From Pseudomonadota bacterium (GTDB taxonomy: Bacteria > Pseudomonadota > Gammaproteobacteria > Burkholderiales > Burkholderiaceae_C): DNA of 64,000 nucleotides. Below, piece by piece: positions 1 to 10,048 of the stretch (within the stretch, counting starts at the first letter, position 1; the number at the start of each line of letters is the position of its first letter). The position numbers and the translations under genes are program-made. Under the pieces are notes generated by a model that was given only the letters and a program-made list of their open reading frames with translations, was not told the DNA's origin and did not search any database. The stretch is taken from contig CAUJIM010000098.1 in the NCBI GenBank assembly GCA_963205335.1, positions 19,521 to 83,520 on the forward strand, given 5' to 3'.

Positions 1-200
1 TCGATGGCCGCGTCCGCCAGGCGCTGCAGGCCGCTGTTGCACGGCGTGATGGTGCTGTGGCCGTTGGCCACGCCGACCATGGGTTTCTTGAAGTCGCCCT
101 CCTTGTAGCCCATGCCGTAGAACATGGAACGGTTGGGGGCGCGCGCCTTGCCTTCGGTAATATGGGCGGAGCGGTGGTTGATGGCTTTGGGATCGGTCAT
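1..200 (-). CDS. ilvD: Dihydroxy-acid dehydratase, N-terminal part (gene runs off the window)
   Basis: Reverse strand from ATG at 200 reads [55 protein letters not shown], typical IlvD N-terminus. Confidence 0.88.
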   Translation of the reverse strand, partial: MTDPKAINHRSAHITEGKARAPNRSMFYGMGYKEGDFKKPMVGVANGHSTITPCNSGLQRLADAAI

Positions 201-300
201 GACGGGTTCGGGCGGCGCGGCGGCCACGGGTTGCAACGGACTGCGGCAAGTGTAGTGCGCGCCGCCTTGCCCCGTGCCGCAGCCGGGATTTTCCAAGAAG

Positions 301-357
301 AAAAATGGCTGTAGCGCTTTCCAGCAAAGCGCTGGCAGCTATTTCATCGGTAGCAAA
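301..357 (+). repeat. Dispersed ~50-bp palindromic repeat, copy R1
   Basis: AAAAATGGCTGTAGCGCTTTCCAGCAAAGCGCTGGCAGCTATTTCATCGGTAGCAAA. Confidence 0.8.
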
Positions 358-370
358 GAGGGAGCGGCGG

Positions 371-793
371 ATGAGTGATTTGCACGAGCGCGTGAGCGGC
401 AGTTTTCAAGCCCAGGGCCTGATGAAGACGCTGGGCGCGCGGCTGGCGCACGTGGCCGAGGGCGAGGTGCACATCGAGATGCCGTTCAGCCCCGCGCTGT
501 CGCAGCAGCGCGGCCACGCGCATGCGGGGTCGATCACCAGCATCGTCGACAGCGCCTGCGGCTACGCCGCGCTCACGCGCGCGCCCGCCGGGTGCGACGT
601 GGTGACGGCCGAGTTCAAGGTCAATTTCATGCGCCCGGCGATGGGCCGGCGCTTCCTGGCCGTGGGCCGCGTGGCCAGCGCCGGCAAGACCCTGGGCGTG
701 TGCACCGGCGAGGTGCGCGCGTTCGGCGGCGAGGGCGAGGACTACAAGGTGGTGGCGCTGATGCAGGCGACGATGGTGTTCGTGCGGCCCTGA
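371..793 (+). CDS. PaaI-family (hotdog) thioesterase
   Basis: [25 protein letters not shown] and [14 protein letters not shown] hotdog motifs. Confidence 0.8.
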   Translation: MSDLHERVSGSFQAQGLMKTLGARLAHVAEGEVHIEMPFSPALSQQRGHAHAGSITSIVDSACGYAALTRAPAGCDVVTAEFKVNFMRPAMGRRFLAVGRVASAGKTLGVCTGEVRAFGGEGEDYKVVALMQATMVFVRP

Positions 794-839
794 AACCGCC
801 CGGGCAGGGCGCCGCCGGCCCTGCTGCACAATCGCCGCC

Positions 840-1661
840 ATGCTGATGTACCCCCACATCGATCCGGTGGCGCTGCAGGTCGGGCCGCTGGCGATCCACT
901 GGTACGGCCTGACCTACCTGGCCGGCTTCGCGCTCTTCATGTGGCTGGGTACGCTGCGCCTGGCGCACGAGCCCTACGCGTCGCTCCGGGGCGGGCAGGC
1001 CTGGTCGCGCAAGGACGTGGAGGACATCCTCTTCCTCGGCGTGCTCGGGGTCATCGTGGGCGGGCGCCTGGGCTACTGCCTGTTCTACAAGCCGGAGTAC
1101 TACGCCGCGCACCCGCTGGAGGTCTTCGCCGTCTGGCAGGGCGGCATGAGCTTTCATGGCGGCATGCTGGGCGTGGCGGCGGCGATGCTCTGGTACGCGC
1201 ATTCGCGCCATCGCCCGTGGCTGCAGGTCGTCGACTTCGTCGCCCCCTGCGTGCCCACGGGGCTGGCGGCGGGGCGCATCGGCAACTTCATCAACGGCGA
1301 GCTGTGGGGGCGTTTCGCCTCGCCCGACCTGCCCTGGGCCATGGTGTTCCCGCAAAGCGGCTCGATGCAGCCGCGCCATCCGTCGCAGATCTACCAGTTT
1401 CTGCTCGAAGGCCTGCTGCTCTTCGTGCTGCTGTGGCTGTACGCGCGCCGCCCGCGCAAGCGCGGCGAGGTGGCGGCGGCCTTCCTCGTGGGCTACGGCG
1501 TGCTGCGCTTCACGGCGGAATACTTCCGCGAGCCCGACAGCTACCTCGGGCTGCTGTCCCTGGGCCTGAGCATGGGCCAGTGGCTCTGCCTGCCGATGAT
1601 CGCGGCGGGCGCCGCCCTGTGGCTGTGGGCGCAACGCGCGGGGGCCGCCCATGGCCGGTGA
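840..1661 (+). CDS. lgt: Prolipoprotein diacylglyceryl transferase
   Basis: Integral membrane [12 protein letters not shown] and [14 protein letters not shown] signatures. Confidence 0.95.
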   Translation: MLMYPHIDPVALQVGPLAIHWYGLTYLAGFALFMWLGTLRLAHEPYASLRGGQAWSRKDVEDILFLGVLGVIVGGRLGYCLFYKPEYYAAHPLEVFAVWQGGMSFHGGMLGVAAAMLWYAHSRHRPWLQVVDFVAPCVPTGLAAGRIGNFINGELWGRFASPDLPWAMVFPQSGSMQPRHPSQIYQFLLEGLLLFVLLWLYARRPRKRGEVAAAFLVGYGVLRFTAEYFREPDSYLGLLSLGLSMGQWLCLPMIAAGAALWLWAQRAGAAHGR

Positions 1662-2457
1662 GATCGCGCTGCGGGCGGCGGACGAGGCCGGCGTGGTGCG
1701 CGTGACGCTGCGCCACGACGGGCGGCTCAATGCCATGACGCGCGCCATGTGGCGCGAGCTGCGCACCGTCTTCGAGCGCATCCAGCGCAGCGCGGACGCG
1801 CGCTGCGTGCTGGTCGAGGGCGCGGGCGAGGCCTTCTGCGCCGGCGGCGACATCTCCGAGTACCCGGCGTTCCGCTTCGACGCGGCGCGGCTGCGCGCGT
1901 TCCACGAGGTCGAGGTCTGGGGCGGCCTCTCGGCGATGCTGGCGTGCGACGCGCCCATCGTCGTGGCGATCCGCGGCGCCTGCATGGGCGCGGGCGTGGA
2001 GATCGCGTGCTGCGGCGACATCCGCCTGGCCGAGGAGGGCGCGCGCTTCGGCGCGCCGATCGCGCGCCTGGGTTTCCCGATGGCGCCGCGCGAGGCGGCG
2101 CTGGTGGCCAGCCGGGTGGGTGATGCAACGGCGCGGCAGATGCTGCTGGCCGCCGCCACGTTCGATGCCCGCGCGCTGCATGCCGGCGGCTTCCTGAGCG
2201 AGGTGCTGGCGCCGCAGGCGCTGGGCGAGCGCGCGGAGAAAACCGCCCGCCACATCGCCGCGCTGGCGCCGCAGGCCGCGCGCATGAACAAGCGCACGCT
2301 GCGCGCAATTTCTGAACAAAATACGGCTCCAGCGCTTGCTGGACAAGCGCAAGCAGCTATGGTTTCAGGGATGGAAGACGCCTACGCCTATGCCGACAGC
2401 AGCGAGCACCGCGAGGGCATAGAGGCGTTCCTGGCCAAACGCAGGCCACGGTTCTGA
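1651..2457 (+). CDS. Enoyl-CoA hydratase/isomerase family protein
   Basis: Crotonase fold motifs ([30 protein letters not shown]); overlaps lgt 3' end. Confidence 0.88.
   Translation: MAGEIALRAADEAGVVRVTLRHDGRLNAMTRAMWRELRTVFERIQRSADARCVLVEGAGEAFCAGGDISEYPAFRFDAARLRAFHEVEVWGGLSAMLACDAPIVVAIRGACMGAGVEIACCGDIRLAEEGARFGAPIARLGFPMAPREAALVASRVGDATARQMLLAAATFDARALHAGGFLSEVLAPQALGERAEKTARHIAALAPQAARMNKRTLRAISEQNTAPALAGQAQAAMVSGMEDAYAYADSSEHREGIEAFLAKRRPRF
2316..2364 (+). repeat. Dispersed palindromic repeat, copy R2 (in-frame inside the enoyl-CoA hydratase gene)
   Basis: CAAAATACGGCTCCAGCGCTTGCTGGACAAGCGCAAGCAGCTATGGTTT. Confidence 0.8.
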
Positions 2458-2526
2458 GCACGGCGCATCCATTGGAAATTGCAGGGGTCGCGCGGTTGCC
2501 GCCGGGCGGTGGAAGGGCTGGTAAGA

Positions 2527-3432
2527 ATGCTGGGCACCGATGAACTGTTCAAGCTTGCCCGGATCGTGGATACGGGCAGCTTCATACGCGCGGCGAGCGA
2601 ATTGGGCGTGACGCAGCCGGCGCTGAGCAAGAGTGTCGCGCGATTGGAGCGCACGCTGGGCGTGCGTCTGCTGGAGCGGCGTGCGCGTGGCGTGATCGCG
2701 ACGCCGTATGCCGTGGCCTTGCTGCATCGGGCCCTGCCGGCATTGGCCGAGCTGCGCGCGGCCGAGCAGGAAATCGAGGCCATGCGCGGCGGAGTCGGCA
2801 GCTCCGTGGTCGTGGGTTTGGCGCCTGCCGCGGCGCATGGGCTGCTGCCGCGCGTGATCGAGGCGCTGCGCCGAGCCGAGCGAGCCATCAGCCTGCGAGT
2901 GGCCGAAGGACTGGCCGAGGAGCTGACCCAGGGCGTGCGCACCGGCAAGCTCGACTTCGCCATCACGACGCAATCGACGGGTCTGCATGCGCCGGAGCTG
3001 TCGGTCCAGGGTCTGCACGAAGACCGTTTCGTGGTGTGTGGACCGGTCGACCACCCGTTGACCCAGGGCAGCCAGCCAGCCAGCGCCCAGGCGCTGGCCA
3101 CGGTCGATTGGGTGCTGGCGCCCATGGGTGGGCTGCTGCGCGCCGAATTCGACAGCTGCTTTCTGAACCAGAACGCCACGCCCCCGAGGGCGCTGGTGGA
3201 GACCTGGTCGGTGTCGATCAGCAAGGGGCTGGTCAAGGAGCAGGGGTTCTTCAGCTTCCTGCCGACGAGCGTGGCGGCGGCGGAGCAGCGCCGCGGCGAG
3301 CTGGCCTTCCTGAAGCTGGACTGGCTGCAGTGGCGCCGCAAGGTGTCGCTGGTGCAGCGGCGGGGGCAGACGCTCTCCGCATCGCAGCGCTTCGTGCGGG
3401 GCCTGTTCTGGGATGCGGCCCGGCAGCCTTGA
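2527..3432 (+). CDS. LysR-family transcriptional regulator
   Basis: N-terminal HTH FKLARIVDTGSFIRAASELGVTQPALSKSVARLERTLGVRLLER. Confidence 0.93.
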   Translation: MLGTDELFKLARIVDTGSFIRAASELGVTQPALSKSVARLERTLGVRLLERRARGVIATPYAVALLHRALPALAELRAAEQEIEAMRGGVGSSVVVGLAPAAAHGLLPRVIEALRRAERAISLRVAEGLAEELTQGVRTGKLDFAITTQSTGLHAPELSVQGLHEDRFVVCGPVDHPLTQGSQPASAQALATVDWVLAPMGGLLRAEFDSCFLNQNATPPRALVETWSVSISKGLVKEQGFFSFLPTSVAAAEQRRGELAFLKLDWLQWRRKVSLVQRRGQTLSASQRFVRGLFWDAARQP

Positions 3433-3467
3433 CACGTGCAGGAAAACCCCTAAGAAGATATTCCATT

Positions 3468-3487
3468 TGGTTATTGAAAATTAACCA
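3468..3487. promoter_or_regulatory. Candidate LysR-type operator (inverted repeat TGGTTA-N8-TAACCA)
   Basis: TGGTTATTGAAAATTAACCA in an AT-rich gap between lysR and the catabolic operon. Confidence 0.5.
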
Positions 3488-3596
3488 TCATGGTATTTCT
3501 GATGCCATCCCCGGGTGAAAGAATCGGTCGCAAGTGAGGGGTCGGCATCCCGAGTCGGCCGCTTCATGACAGGACGTTTGACGAAGGGGCGCGCAG

Positions 3597-4427
3597 GTGG
3601 TTTCTGCTTCTCGCATTGGCCGGACCCACGGCAAGCCGATGATCGCCTACGAGGTCCAGGGCGATGGACCGGCGGTGGTGTTTCTTCACGGCATCGGTGG
3701 CCATCGAGGCAACTGGGCCGATCAGCTCGGCTGTTTTTCCCGGCACTACCGTGCGGTGGCCTGGGACGCGCGCGGCTATGGCGACTCTGATGATTACGAC
3801 GGACCATGCCGGTTCGAGGATTTCAGCGACGACCTTGCCGGCCTGCTTGACCATCTGGACGTCGAACGCGCCCATTTGGTGGGCCTGTCGATGGGCGGGC
3901 GCATCCTGATGGACTTCGCCGTGCGCCATGCGGGGCGGGTGCGCTCGCTGGTCGTTGCGGGCTCGTTTCCCAGCTTTGGCAGCGCGCTGACCCCCGAACA
4001 ACAGCAGGAATACATGCGGCTGCGGCGCGAACCGCTGCAGCGCGGGCTGTCGTTCGCGCAACTGGCGCCCCAGCTTGTCGCTTCGCTGGTAGGGCCCCAG
4101 GCGAGCGCCCGGGTACGCGAGCGCATGGCAGCAAGCATTGCCAAGCTGCGCCCCGACGCTTACCTGAAAACACTGGAGGCTACCTTGCACTTCGATCGCA
4201 CGGCGACCCTGGGAGAGATCGAGGCGCCGACTTTGCTGATGTACGGCCAGTTCGATTCCCTGGTGACTCCTGAAGCCGGCCGCCAGGTGCAACAGGCCAT
4301 GCGCCATGCGGAGTACCGCGTGGTCGAAGGTGTGGGGCATTTGATCAACCTGGAAGCCCCCGATGTCTTTAACGCCCTGGTGCTGGACTTCCTGGCCCGC
4401 CATGGTGATGACAGGCAGGGGGCGTAA
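3597..4427 (+). CDS. Alpha/beta hydrolase (candidate deformylase/hydrolase of a catabolic pathway)
   Basis: VVFLHGIGGHRGNW, nucleophile elbow GLSMGG, GHLINLEAP; GTG start. Confidence 0.85.
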   Translation: MVSASRIGRTHGKPMIAYEVQGDGPAVVFLHGIGGHRGNWADQLGCFSRHYRAVAWDARGYGDSDDYDGPCRFEDFSDDLAGLLDHLDVERAHLVGLSMGGRILMDFAVRHAGRVRSLVVAGSFPSFGSALTPEQQQEYMRLRREPLQRGLSFAQLAPQLVASLVGPQASARVRERMAASIAKLRPDAYLKTLEATLHFDRTATLGEIEAPTLLMYGQFDSLVTPEAGRQVQQAMRHAEYRVVEGVGHLINLEAPDVFNALVLDFLARHGDDRQGA

Positions 4428-4729
4428 TGCTGTTTGCGATCCATTGCCTGGACAAACCCGGTGCCGAGGCGCTGCGCCAGGCTGCGCGAGATGCGCACTC
4501 CGCTTATATGCGGGCGCAGGTTGGCCGCATTGTCTTTGGCGGCCCGCTGCTGGCGAGCGATGGCGTCACGCGCATAGGCACTTTGATGGTGGTTGATCTT
4601 CCTTCGCGCGCCGAACTGGAAGCCTTTCTCGATTCAGAGCCCTACCGTCGTGCTGGCCTCTTCGGCCGATGCGAGGTGCATCCCTATCAACTGGTTGTGC
4701 AAAGCGGTCATTTCGCTTCTATGTGCTGA
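4427..4729 (+). CDS. YciI-like (muconolactone-isomerase-fold) protein
   Basis: Small ORF MLFAIHCLDKPGAEALRQAARDAHSAYM...GGPLLASDG...; ATG overlaps upstream stop. Confidence 0.75.
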   Translation: MLFAIHCLDKPGAEALRQAARDAHSAYMRAQVGRIVFGGPLLASDGVTRIGTLMVVDLPSRAELEAFLDSEPYRRAGLFGRCEVHPYQLVVQSGHFASMC

Positions 4730-4740
4730 AAGGAAGATCC

Positions 4741-5805
4741 ATGCTGGAACGCATCGAGGGCAAATGGATTGCCATGTTCGCGAGAACCTTCCGACTGTGC
4801 GGCATAGGGCAGGGTGACGCGGTGGCCATCCTGTCGGAAACGCAGTCGCGCGACGTCAACGTGCAGCTGGCGGAGCTGGCGCTGCATGAGCTTGGCGCGC
4901 GCGCCTTTCACGTGCGTTTGCCGACGCCGGCCCTGGTCGACAACATCCCGGTGCGTTCGACGGGTGCGTCGACAGCCATTGGAGGGCTGGAGCCCGTGCT
5001 CAAGGCGCTGGCCGCGGCGCACACGGTGATCGACTGCACCGTGGAGGGGCTTTTGCACAGCCCGGAACTGCCGCACATCCTTCGGGGCGGCGCGCGCCTG
5101 TTCATGATCAGCAACGAACACCCCGAGGTGCTGGAGCGCCTGCAGCCCACGACGGCGCTGCGGCCGCGGGTGGATGAGGCCAGGCGCCGCCTCAGCGCCG
5201 CATCGCGCATGACGGTGACTTCCGAAGCCGGCACGGCACTGGAGATCGATGTCCGTGGAGCGCCCGTGCGCGGCGCGGTCGGCTACGTGGACCAGCCTGG
5301 CCAGGTGGCCTATTGGCCGGCTGGGCTGTGCCTGTGCTTTCCCCGGCAGGGTTGCGTCAACGGCCGCGTGGTGCTGGACGAGGGCGACGTCAACCTCACC
5401 TTCAAGCGCTACATCGCCCGTCCTGTGGAGCTGGTGTTCGAGAACGACCACGTGGTGCAGATCGTCGGCCAGGGGCTCGATGCCGACCTGCTGCGCAGTT
5501 ACTACGCGGCCTGGGAAGATACGGCGGCCTATGGCGTCTCGCACGTGGGCTGGGGTCTGAACCCGCTGGCGCGCTGGGATGCGCTGGCCATGTACGACAA
5601 GAGCCAGGTCAACGGGACGGAGCTGCGCGCGTTTGCCGGCAGCTTCCTGTTTTCCACCGGGGCCAACGAACACGCCGGGCGATTCACGCGCGGCCACTTC
5701 GACTTCCCGATGCGCCATTGCACGGTGATGCTCGACGGCGTGGCGGTGGTCGAGCAGGGACGGCTGGTTGACCCAGAGCCCATCGGGGAAGCTGGCAATG
5801 AGTGA
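4741..5805 (+). CDS. 2,5-dihydroxypyridine 5,6-dioxygenase-like protein (NicX/PicD family)
   Basis: Remembered NicX-family similarity: LLHSPELPHILRGGARLFMISNEHPEVLERLQPT, VLDEGDVNLTFKRY, YGVSHVGWGLNPLARWDALAMYDK, FAGSFLFSTGANEHAG. Confidence 0.75.
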   Translation: MLERIEGKWIAMFARTFRLCGIGQGDAVAILSETQSRDVNVQLAELALHELGARAFHVRLPTPALVDNIPVRSTGASTAIGGLEPVLKALAAAHTVIDCTVEGLLHSPELPHILRGGARLFMISNEHPEVLERLQPTTALRPRVDEARRRLSAASRMTVTSEAGTALEIDVRGAPVRGAVGYVDQPGQVAYWPAGLCLCFPRQGCVNGRVVLDEGDVNLTFKRYIARPVELVFENDHVVQIVGQGLDADLLRSYYAAWEDTAAYGVSHVGWGLNPLARWDALAMYDKSQVNGTELRAFAGSFLFSTGANEHAGRFTRGHFDFPMRHCTVMLDGVAVVEQGRLVDPEPIGEAGNE

Positions 5806-7453
5806 CGCCGCCATCGTCGAGGTGCCCATCCTCATCGCCGGAGGCGGCTCGACCGGGCTCAGCCTGGCGGCCGAGCTGGGCTGGCGCGGCACGCCGTGCA
5901 TGCTGCTGGAGCCCGGGTTGCAGCCCAATCCGCACCCTCGGGCCAATGCACTCGGCAATCGCAGCATGGAGTATTACCGGCGCTGGGGCATCGACAGACG
6001 GTTGACGGGCGCTGGGGTGCCGGCCGACTATCCGGCCAACTACTTCTGGGTGTCCAGGCTCGACGGGCGCGAGATCCATGCGCTGCGCCTGCCAGGCCAG
6101 GCCGAGCTGGAGGCCATCCGGGCGCGCACGGCCGTCGATCCGTCCCACGAGCTGCACTGGTCGCCCTACCTCAAGACCATCGTCGGCCAGCATGTCGTGG
6201 AGCGGGTGCTGCGCGAGTATGTGGCCGAACGCGCCAGCGTAGAGGCGCGCTATGGCTGGGTGCTCGACGATTTCGCGGAGCACGGCGACCACGTGCTGGC
6301 CACCGTGCGGCAGGTCGACAGCGGCCGGCGCCAGCAAGTGCGTTGCCGGTGGCTCGTGGGCTGCGATGGTGGACGCTCGCGGGTGCGGGAGCGTCTGGGC
6401 TATGAACTGCGCGGCAGGGGTGGGTTGGCGCACTTCGTCTCGATCTACTTTCACGCCCCTCAACTCATGTCCTGCCACTCGTTCGGGCCGGCCAACATCT
6501 ACTTTCCCATCCATCGCAAGCACCGTGGGTTCCTGCTGAACTGGAATACCGGGACGACGTGGACCTACCACCTGATCCTGGAGCCGGGCACGGACTGGCG
6601 CGACATCGCTCCGGAGCACGCCATCCGGTCGCTGGTGGGGCGGGATACGCCCGTCGAGGTGATCTCGGTCCAGCCCTGGACGGCGCACGCGCTCACGGCC
6701 GAGCATTACCGCAGTCCGGGGGGGCGCGTGTTTCTGGCTGGCGACGCGGCCCATTTGTTCACGCCCACGGGAGGGCTGGGCATGAACACCGGGGTGTCGG
6801 ATGCCATCGATCTGGCGTGGAAGCTGGGTGCCTGCCTGGAGGGCTGGGGCGGCGAGCGCCTGCTGGCGAGCTACGAGACCGAGCGCCACCCCATCGGCGT
6901 GCGCAATACGGCCGAGGCGGCAGACAACTTCGATCGCTTGTTCGGCGTCATGCAGCATGGCGATGAACTGGAAGCCGAGGGTGCACAGGCCGATGCGTTG
7001 CGTGCCGATCTCAGGGCGGAGCTGGCACGGCAGGAGAAGCTGCTCAAGTCGTCCGGCGTCTTGCTGGGCTACCGCTACGAAGGCTCGCCCATCTGCGTGG
7101 CCGACGGCACGCCCGAGCCGCCCGACCACCCGCAGCAATACGTGCCTGTGGCCCGCCCGGGGCATCGCGCGCCCCATGCGTGGCTGGCCAATGGCCGTTC
7201 GGTGCTGGATTTGCTGGGCTCCGGGTTCACCCTGCTGTGCTTCGACGGCGTGAACGCTTGCGCACAAGCGTTCGAGAGTGCCTGCGCCCGGCAGGGCGTG
7301 CCCCTGAAACTGGTGCCGATCGACGCGCCGGAGATCCGCCGGCTGTACGGCGAGCGCGCGTGCGTGCTGGTGCGGCCCGATCTGATGGTGGCCTGGCGTG
7401 GCGACACGGTGGCCGACGCGCAGGCCGCCGTGCGAACCATACGGGGTGCGTGA
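5798..7453 (+). CDS. FAD-dependent aromatic monooxygenase (PheA/TfdB/MhpA-like)
   Basis: PILIAGGGSTGLSLAAELGWRG, GCDGGRSRVRERLG, RVFLAGDAAHLFTPTGGLGMNTGVSDAIDLAWKL; overlaps the NicX-like stop by 8 nt. Confidence 0.9.
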   Translation: MSDAAIVEVPILIAGGGSTGLSLAAELGWRGTPCMLLEPGLQPNPHPRANALGNRSMEYYRRWGIDRRLTGAGVPADYPANYFWVSRLDGREIHALRLPGQAELEAIRARTAVDPSHELHWSPYLKTIVGQHVVERVLREYVAERASVEARYGWVLDDFAEHGDHVLATVRQVDSGRRQQVRCRWLVGCDGGRSRVRERLGYELRGRGGLAHFVSIYFHAPQLMSCHSFGPANIYFPIHRKHRGFLLNWNTGTTWTYHLILEPGTDWRDIAPEHAIRSLVGRDTPVEVISVQPWTAHALTAEHYRSPGGRVFLAGDAAHLFTPTGGLGMNTGVSDAIDLAWKLGACLEGWGGERLLASYETERHPIGVRNTAEAADNFDRLFGVMQHGDELEAEGAQADALRADLRAELARQEKLLKSSGVLLGYRYEGSPICVADGTPEPPDHPQQYVPVARPGHRAPHAWLANGRSVLDLLGSGFTLLCFDGVNACAQAFESACARQGVPLKLVPIDAPEIRRLYGERACVLVRPDLMVAWRGDTVADAQAAVRTIRGA

Positions 7454-7515
7454 TGCCTCGCCCAACGCGGCCCCATGCGCCGCGCCGGATTTTTTACAAC
7501 GTGGAGACTGAAGCG

Positions 7516-8640
7516 ATGAAAAAATGGATGTTCCTGCTGCTGGGCTGCCTGTCCATGCAATTGCATGCCGAAATCGTGGTGGGTGTGACGGTGAGTGCCA
7601 CGGGGCCGGGCAGTTCCTTGGGCACTCCGATTGCCAATGCGGCAAAAATCCTGCCCAAGACGGTAGGGGGAGAGCCCGTGCGCTATATCGTGCTGGACGA
7701 TGCCAGCGATCCCACGGCGGGCACCAAGGCGGCACGCAAGCTGGCCGTCGAGGACAAGGTGGATGTGTTGATTGGCTCCAGCACCCTTCCTTCGGCCATT
7801 GCACAAGCGACCGTGGCGAGCGAGGAGCGTTTGCCGATGATCGCGATCGCCCCGATGGCGATCGACCCCGCGAAGCAGCCCTTCGTGTTTTCAATTCCGC
7901 AACCGATCTCGCTGATGGTGGATGCGCTGACCGAGCACATGGTCGCGAACCGCGTCAGGAACCTGGGCTTCGTTGGTTTCTCGGATGCCTGGGGTGATCT
8001 GACGTACAGCAGCATGAAAGCCAGCGCTGGGGCCGCAGGGGTCAATATCACGGGCAATGAGCGGTATGCGCGGCCCGATGTCGCGGTGACGGGGCAGATG
8101 CTGAAATTAATGGCGCAGAATCCGGACGCGGTTTTCGTCGGAGGGTCCGGGGCGCCTTCAGCCTTGCCGCAGATCACCGCCGCCGCTCGCGGATTCAACA
8201 AGACCTTCTACCACACCCACGGTGTCGTCAATCGCGACTTTATCTGCGTCGGGGGCAAGAGCGTGGAAGGGGCGATCGCACCCACCGGGCCGGTGGTGGT
8301 GGCCGAGCAGTTGCCAGCCGACCATCCGCTCAAGGCGACGGGCCTGGCGTTTCTGAAGCGCTATGAAGAAGAGTACGGCGCGGGCTCGAGGAACGCCTTC
8401 GCCGCCTATGCGTGGGATGTCGCGACGATCATCGAGGCTGCGGTGCCCACCGCCCTGAAGGCGGCAAAGCCGGGAACCCCTGCCTTCCGGCAAGCCTTGC
8501 GCGATGCCATCGAAAATACCCACGAAGTCAAAGGCACCCACGCCGTCTACACCATGAGCGCGACGGACCACCACGGGGTGGACAAGCGTGCCCGGGTGCT
8601 TGTCCGGGTCGAAAATGGCGAATGGAAGTTGATCAGGTAA
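7516..8640 (+). CDS. ABC transporter periplasmic substrate-binding protein (LivK-like)
   Basis: Signal peptide MKKWMFLLLGCLSMQLHA followed by type-I periplasmic binding fold (DDASDPTAGTKAARKLAVEDKVDVLIGSS). Confidence 0.85.
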   Translation: MKKWMFLLLGCLSMQLHAEIVVGVTVSATGPGSSLGTPIANAAKILPKTVGGEPVRYIVLDDASDPTAGTKAARKLAVEDKVDVLIGSSTLPSAIAQATVASEERLPMIAIAPMAIDPAKQPFVFSIPQPISLMVDALTEHMVANRVRNLGFVGFSDAWGDLTYSSMKASAGAAGVNITGNERYARPDVAVTGQMLKLMAQNPDAVFVGGSGAPSALPQITAAARGFNKTFYHTHGVVNRDFICVGGKSVEGAIAPTGPVVVAEQLPADHPLKATGLAFLKRYEEEYGAGSRNAFAAYAWDVATIIEAAVPTALKAAKPGTPAFRQALRDAIENTHEVKGTHAVYTMSATDHHGVDKRARVLVRVENGEWKLIR

Positions 8641-8652
8641 AGGCAGTCGTCC

Positions 8653-10032
8653 GTGGATAAACCCTCGGCCTCCAAAGAGAGCGGGAACAGTACGGTGCGC
8701 CAGCGCCTGGGCGCGATGTTTAGCCGTGGGGTGGATGCCGTGGGTGGCTGGAGTTCGCGTCGCCTGTTGCATGAGTTGCAGCAGGTGCTGAATTCGGCGC
8801 TCAGCGATGTCGAAGGCGGGCGTCACGCGGCTGCCGTGGCCGACTGGTACGCTCAAGCGCGCCCGGCGCAGCGACGCGAATGCTGGTTGCTGATGAGCGA
8901 GCGGTTTCCGCTGGACGATTCGGCCATCGGCGCCGCGCACCACGTCTATCGGCAAGCCCGTGGTACGGGCGAGCAGGCGCAAGCAGAGGTAAACCTGCGC
9001 CAAGCCTTCTCCGCCCCGCGCACCCGCTTGTTGCAGCGCTTTTCGGCCTTTTCCGGCGGCGTGCGGTTTCTGGTGGACATGCGTGCCGAGCTTTTGCCTG
9101 AGCTGCGCCGCGACAAGCGGCTGGCGGCGCTGGATAGCGAGTTGCAGGAACTGTTTTCGACCTGGTTCGATGTGGGCTTCCTGGAGTTGCGGCGGATCAA
9201 CTGGGACTCTTCCGCCTCGCTGATTGAAAAGCTCATCAAATACGAGGCCGTGCATGACGTGCGCAGCTGGGAGGATGCAAAGAACCGGCTTGATGACGAT
9301 CGGCGCTGCTACGGCTTTTTCCATCCGCGGCTGCCGGGCGAGCCGCTGATTTTTGTCGAGGTAGCCCTGTTGCGCGAGATGGCCGCAGGCATCGAACCGC
9401 TGCTGGACGTGGAGGCCGCGCCGGCCGACTCGAACAAGGCCAGCACCGCGATCTTCTATTCCATCAGCAATACCCAGGCTGGCTTGCGAGGCGTGAGTTT
9501 TGGCAACGACTTGATCAAGCGCGTGGTCGAGCAATTGCAGTCCGAGTTCCCGCGCCTCAAACTGTTTGCGACGCTTTCACCCATCCCGCGCTTGCGCTCC
9601 TGGCTCGAAAGCAACATCGAATCCCTGCTCAAGAGCGCTCCGGCCCGCACGCGCCAGGCGCTGGGCCGTGAGCTGGGCCTGGCCACGGCACCTGCGGCCG
9701 CCGACATGCTGGCCGCACTTGATGGCGTAGCCGGTTGGCCCGAAGGCAGCGCCTGCGCGCGCTGGCTGCTGGGCGCGGCGGCGCAATACCTGGGGCGCGG
9801 CCTGACTCCCGAGGGGCGGCCACTCGACCCGGTGGCGCGCTTTCATCTGGGCAACGGCGCACGCATCGAACGCATCAATTGGCTGGGCGACCCGTCACCC
9901 AAGGGCTTGCGCCAGTCCTGCGGCCTGATGGTCAATTACCTGTACGACCTGAAGCGGGTGGAGCGCCACCGCGCACAATTGGCCCAGGGCAAGCCGCCGC
10001 TGTCCGGCGCGGTGGAAGGCCTGTTATCGTGA
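8653..10032 (+). CDS. Malonyl-CoA decarboxylase
   Basis: MLYCD-like: INWDSSASLIEKLIKYEAVHDVRSWEDAKNRLD, AIFYSISNTQAGLRGVSFGNDLIKRVV, FATLSPIPRLRSWL. Confidence 0.9.
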   Translation: MDKPSASKESGNSTVRQRLGAMFSRGVDAVGGWSSRRLLHELQQVLNSALSDVEGGRHAAAVADWYAQARPAQRRECWLLMSERFPLDDSAIGAAHHVYRQARGTGEQAQAEVNLRQAFSAPRTRLLQRFSAFSGGVRFLVDMRAELLPELRRDKRLAALDSELQELFSTWFDVGFLELRRINWDSSASLIEKLIKYEAVHDVRSWEDAKNRLDDDRRCYGFFHPRLPGEPLIFVEVALLREMAAGIEPLLDVEAAPADSNKASTAIFYSISNTQAGLRGVSFGNDLIKRVVEQLQSEFPRLKLFATLSPIPRLRSWLESNIESLLKSAPARTRQALGRELGLATAPAAADMLAALDGVAGWPEGSACARWLLGAAAQYLGRGLTPEGRPLDPVARFHLGNGARIERINWLGDPSPKGLRQSCGLMVNYLYDLKRVERHRAQLAQGKPPLSGAVEGLLS

Positions 10033-10048
10033 TTGCCGGAGATGCCCC

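Noticed and set aside
627-2297. Long minus-strand ORF (556 aa) opposite lgt/enoyl-CoA hydratase, and many similar long antisense ORFs in the track
   Set aside because: Composition-driven Arg/Ala/His-rich shadow ORFs in high-GC DNA; the opposite strand encodes clear known proteins.
7252-7273. Perfect palindrome GAACGCTTG-CGCA-CAAGCGTTC inside the MhpA-like gene
   Set aside because: Shares only the CGCTTG/CAAGCG core with the dispersed repeat and lacks the TGGCT and GCAGCTAT edges; could be chance.
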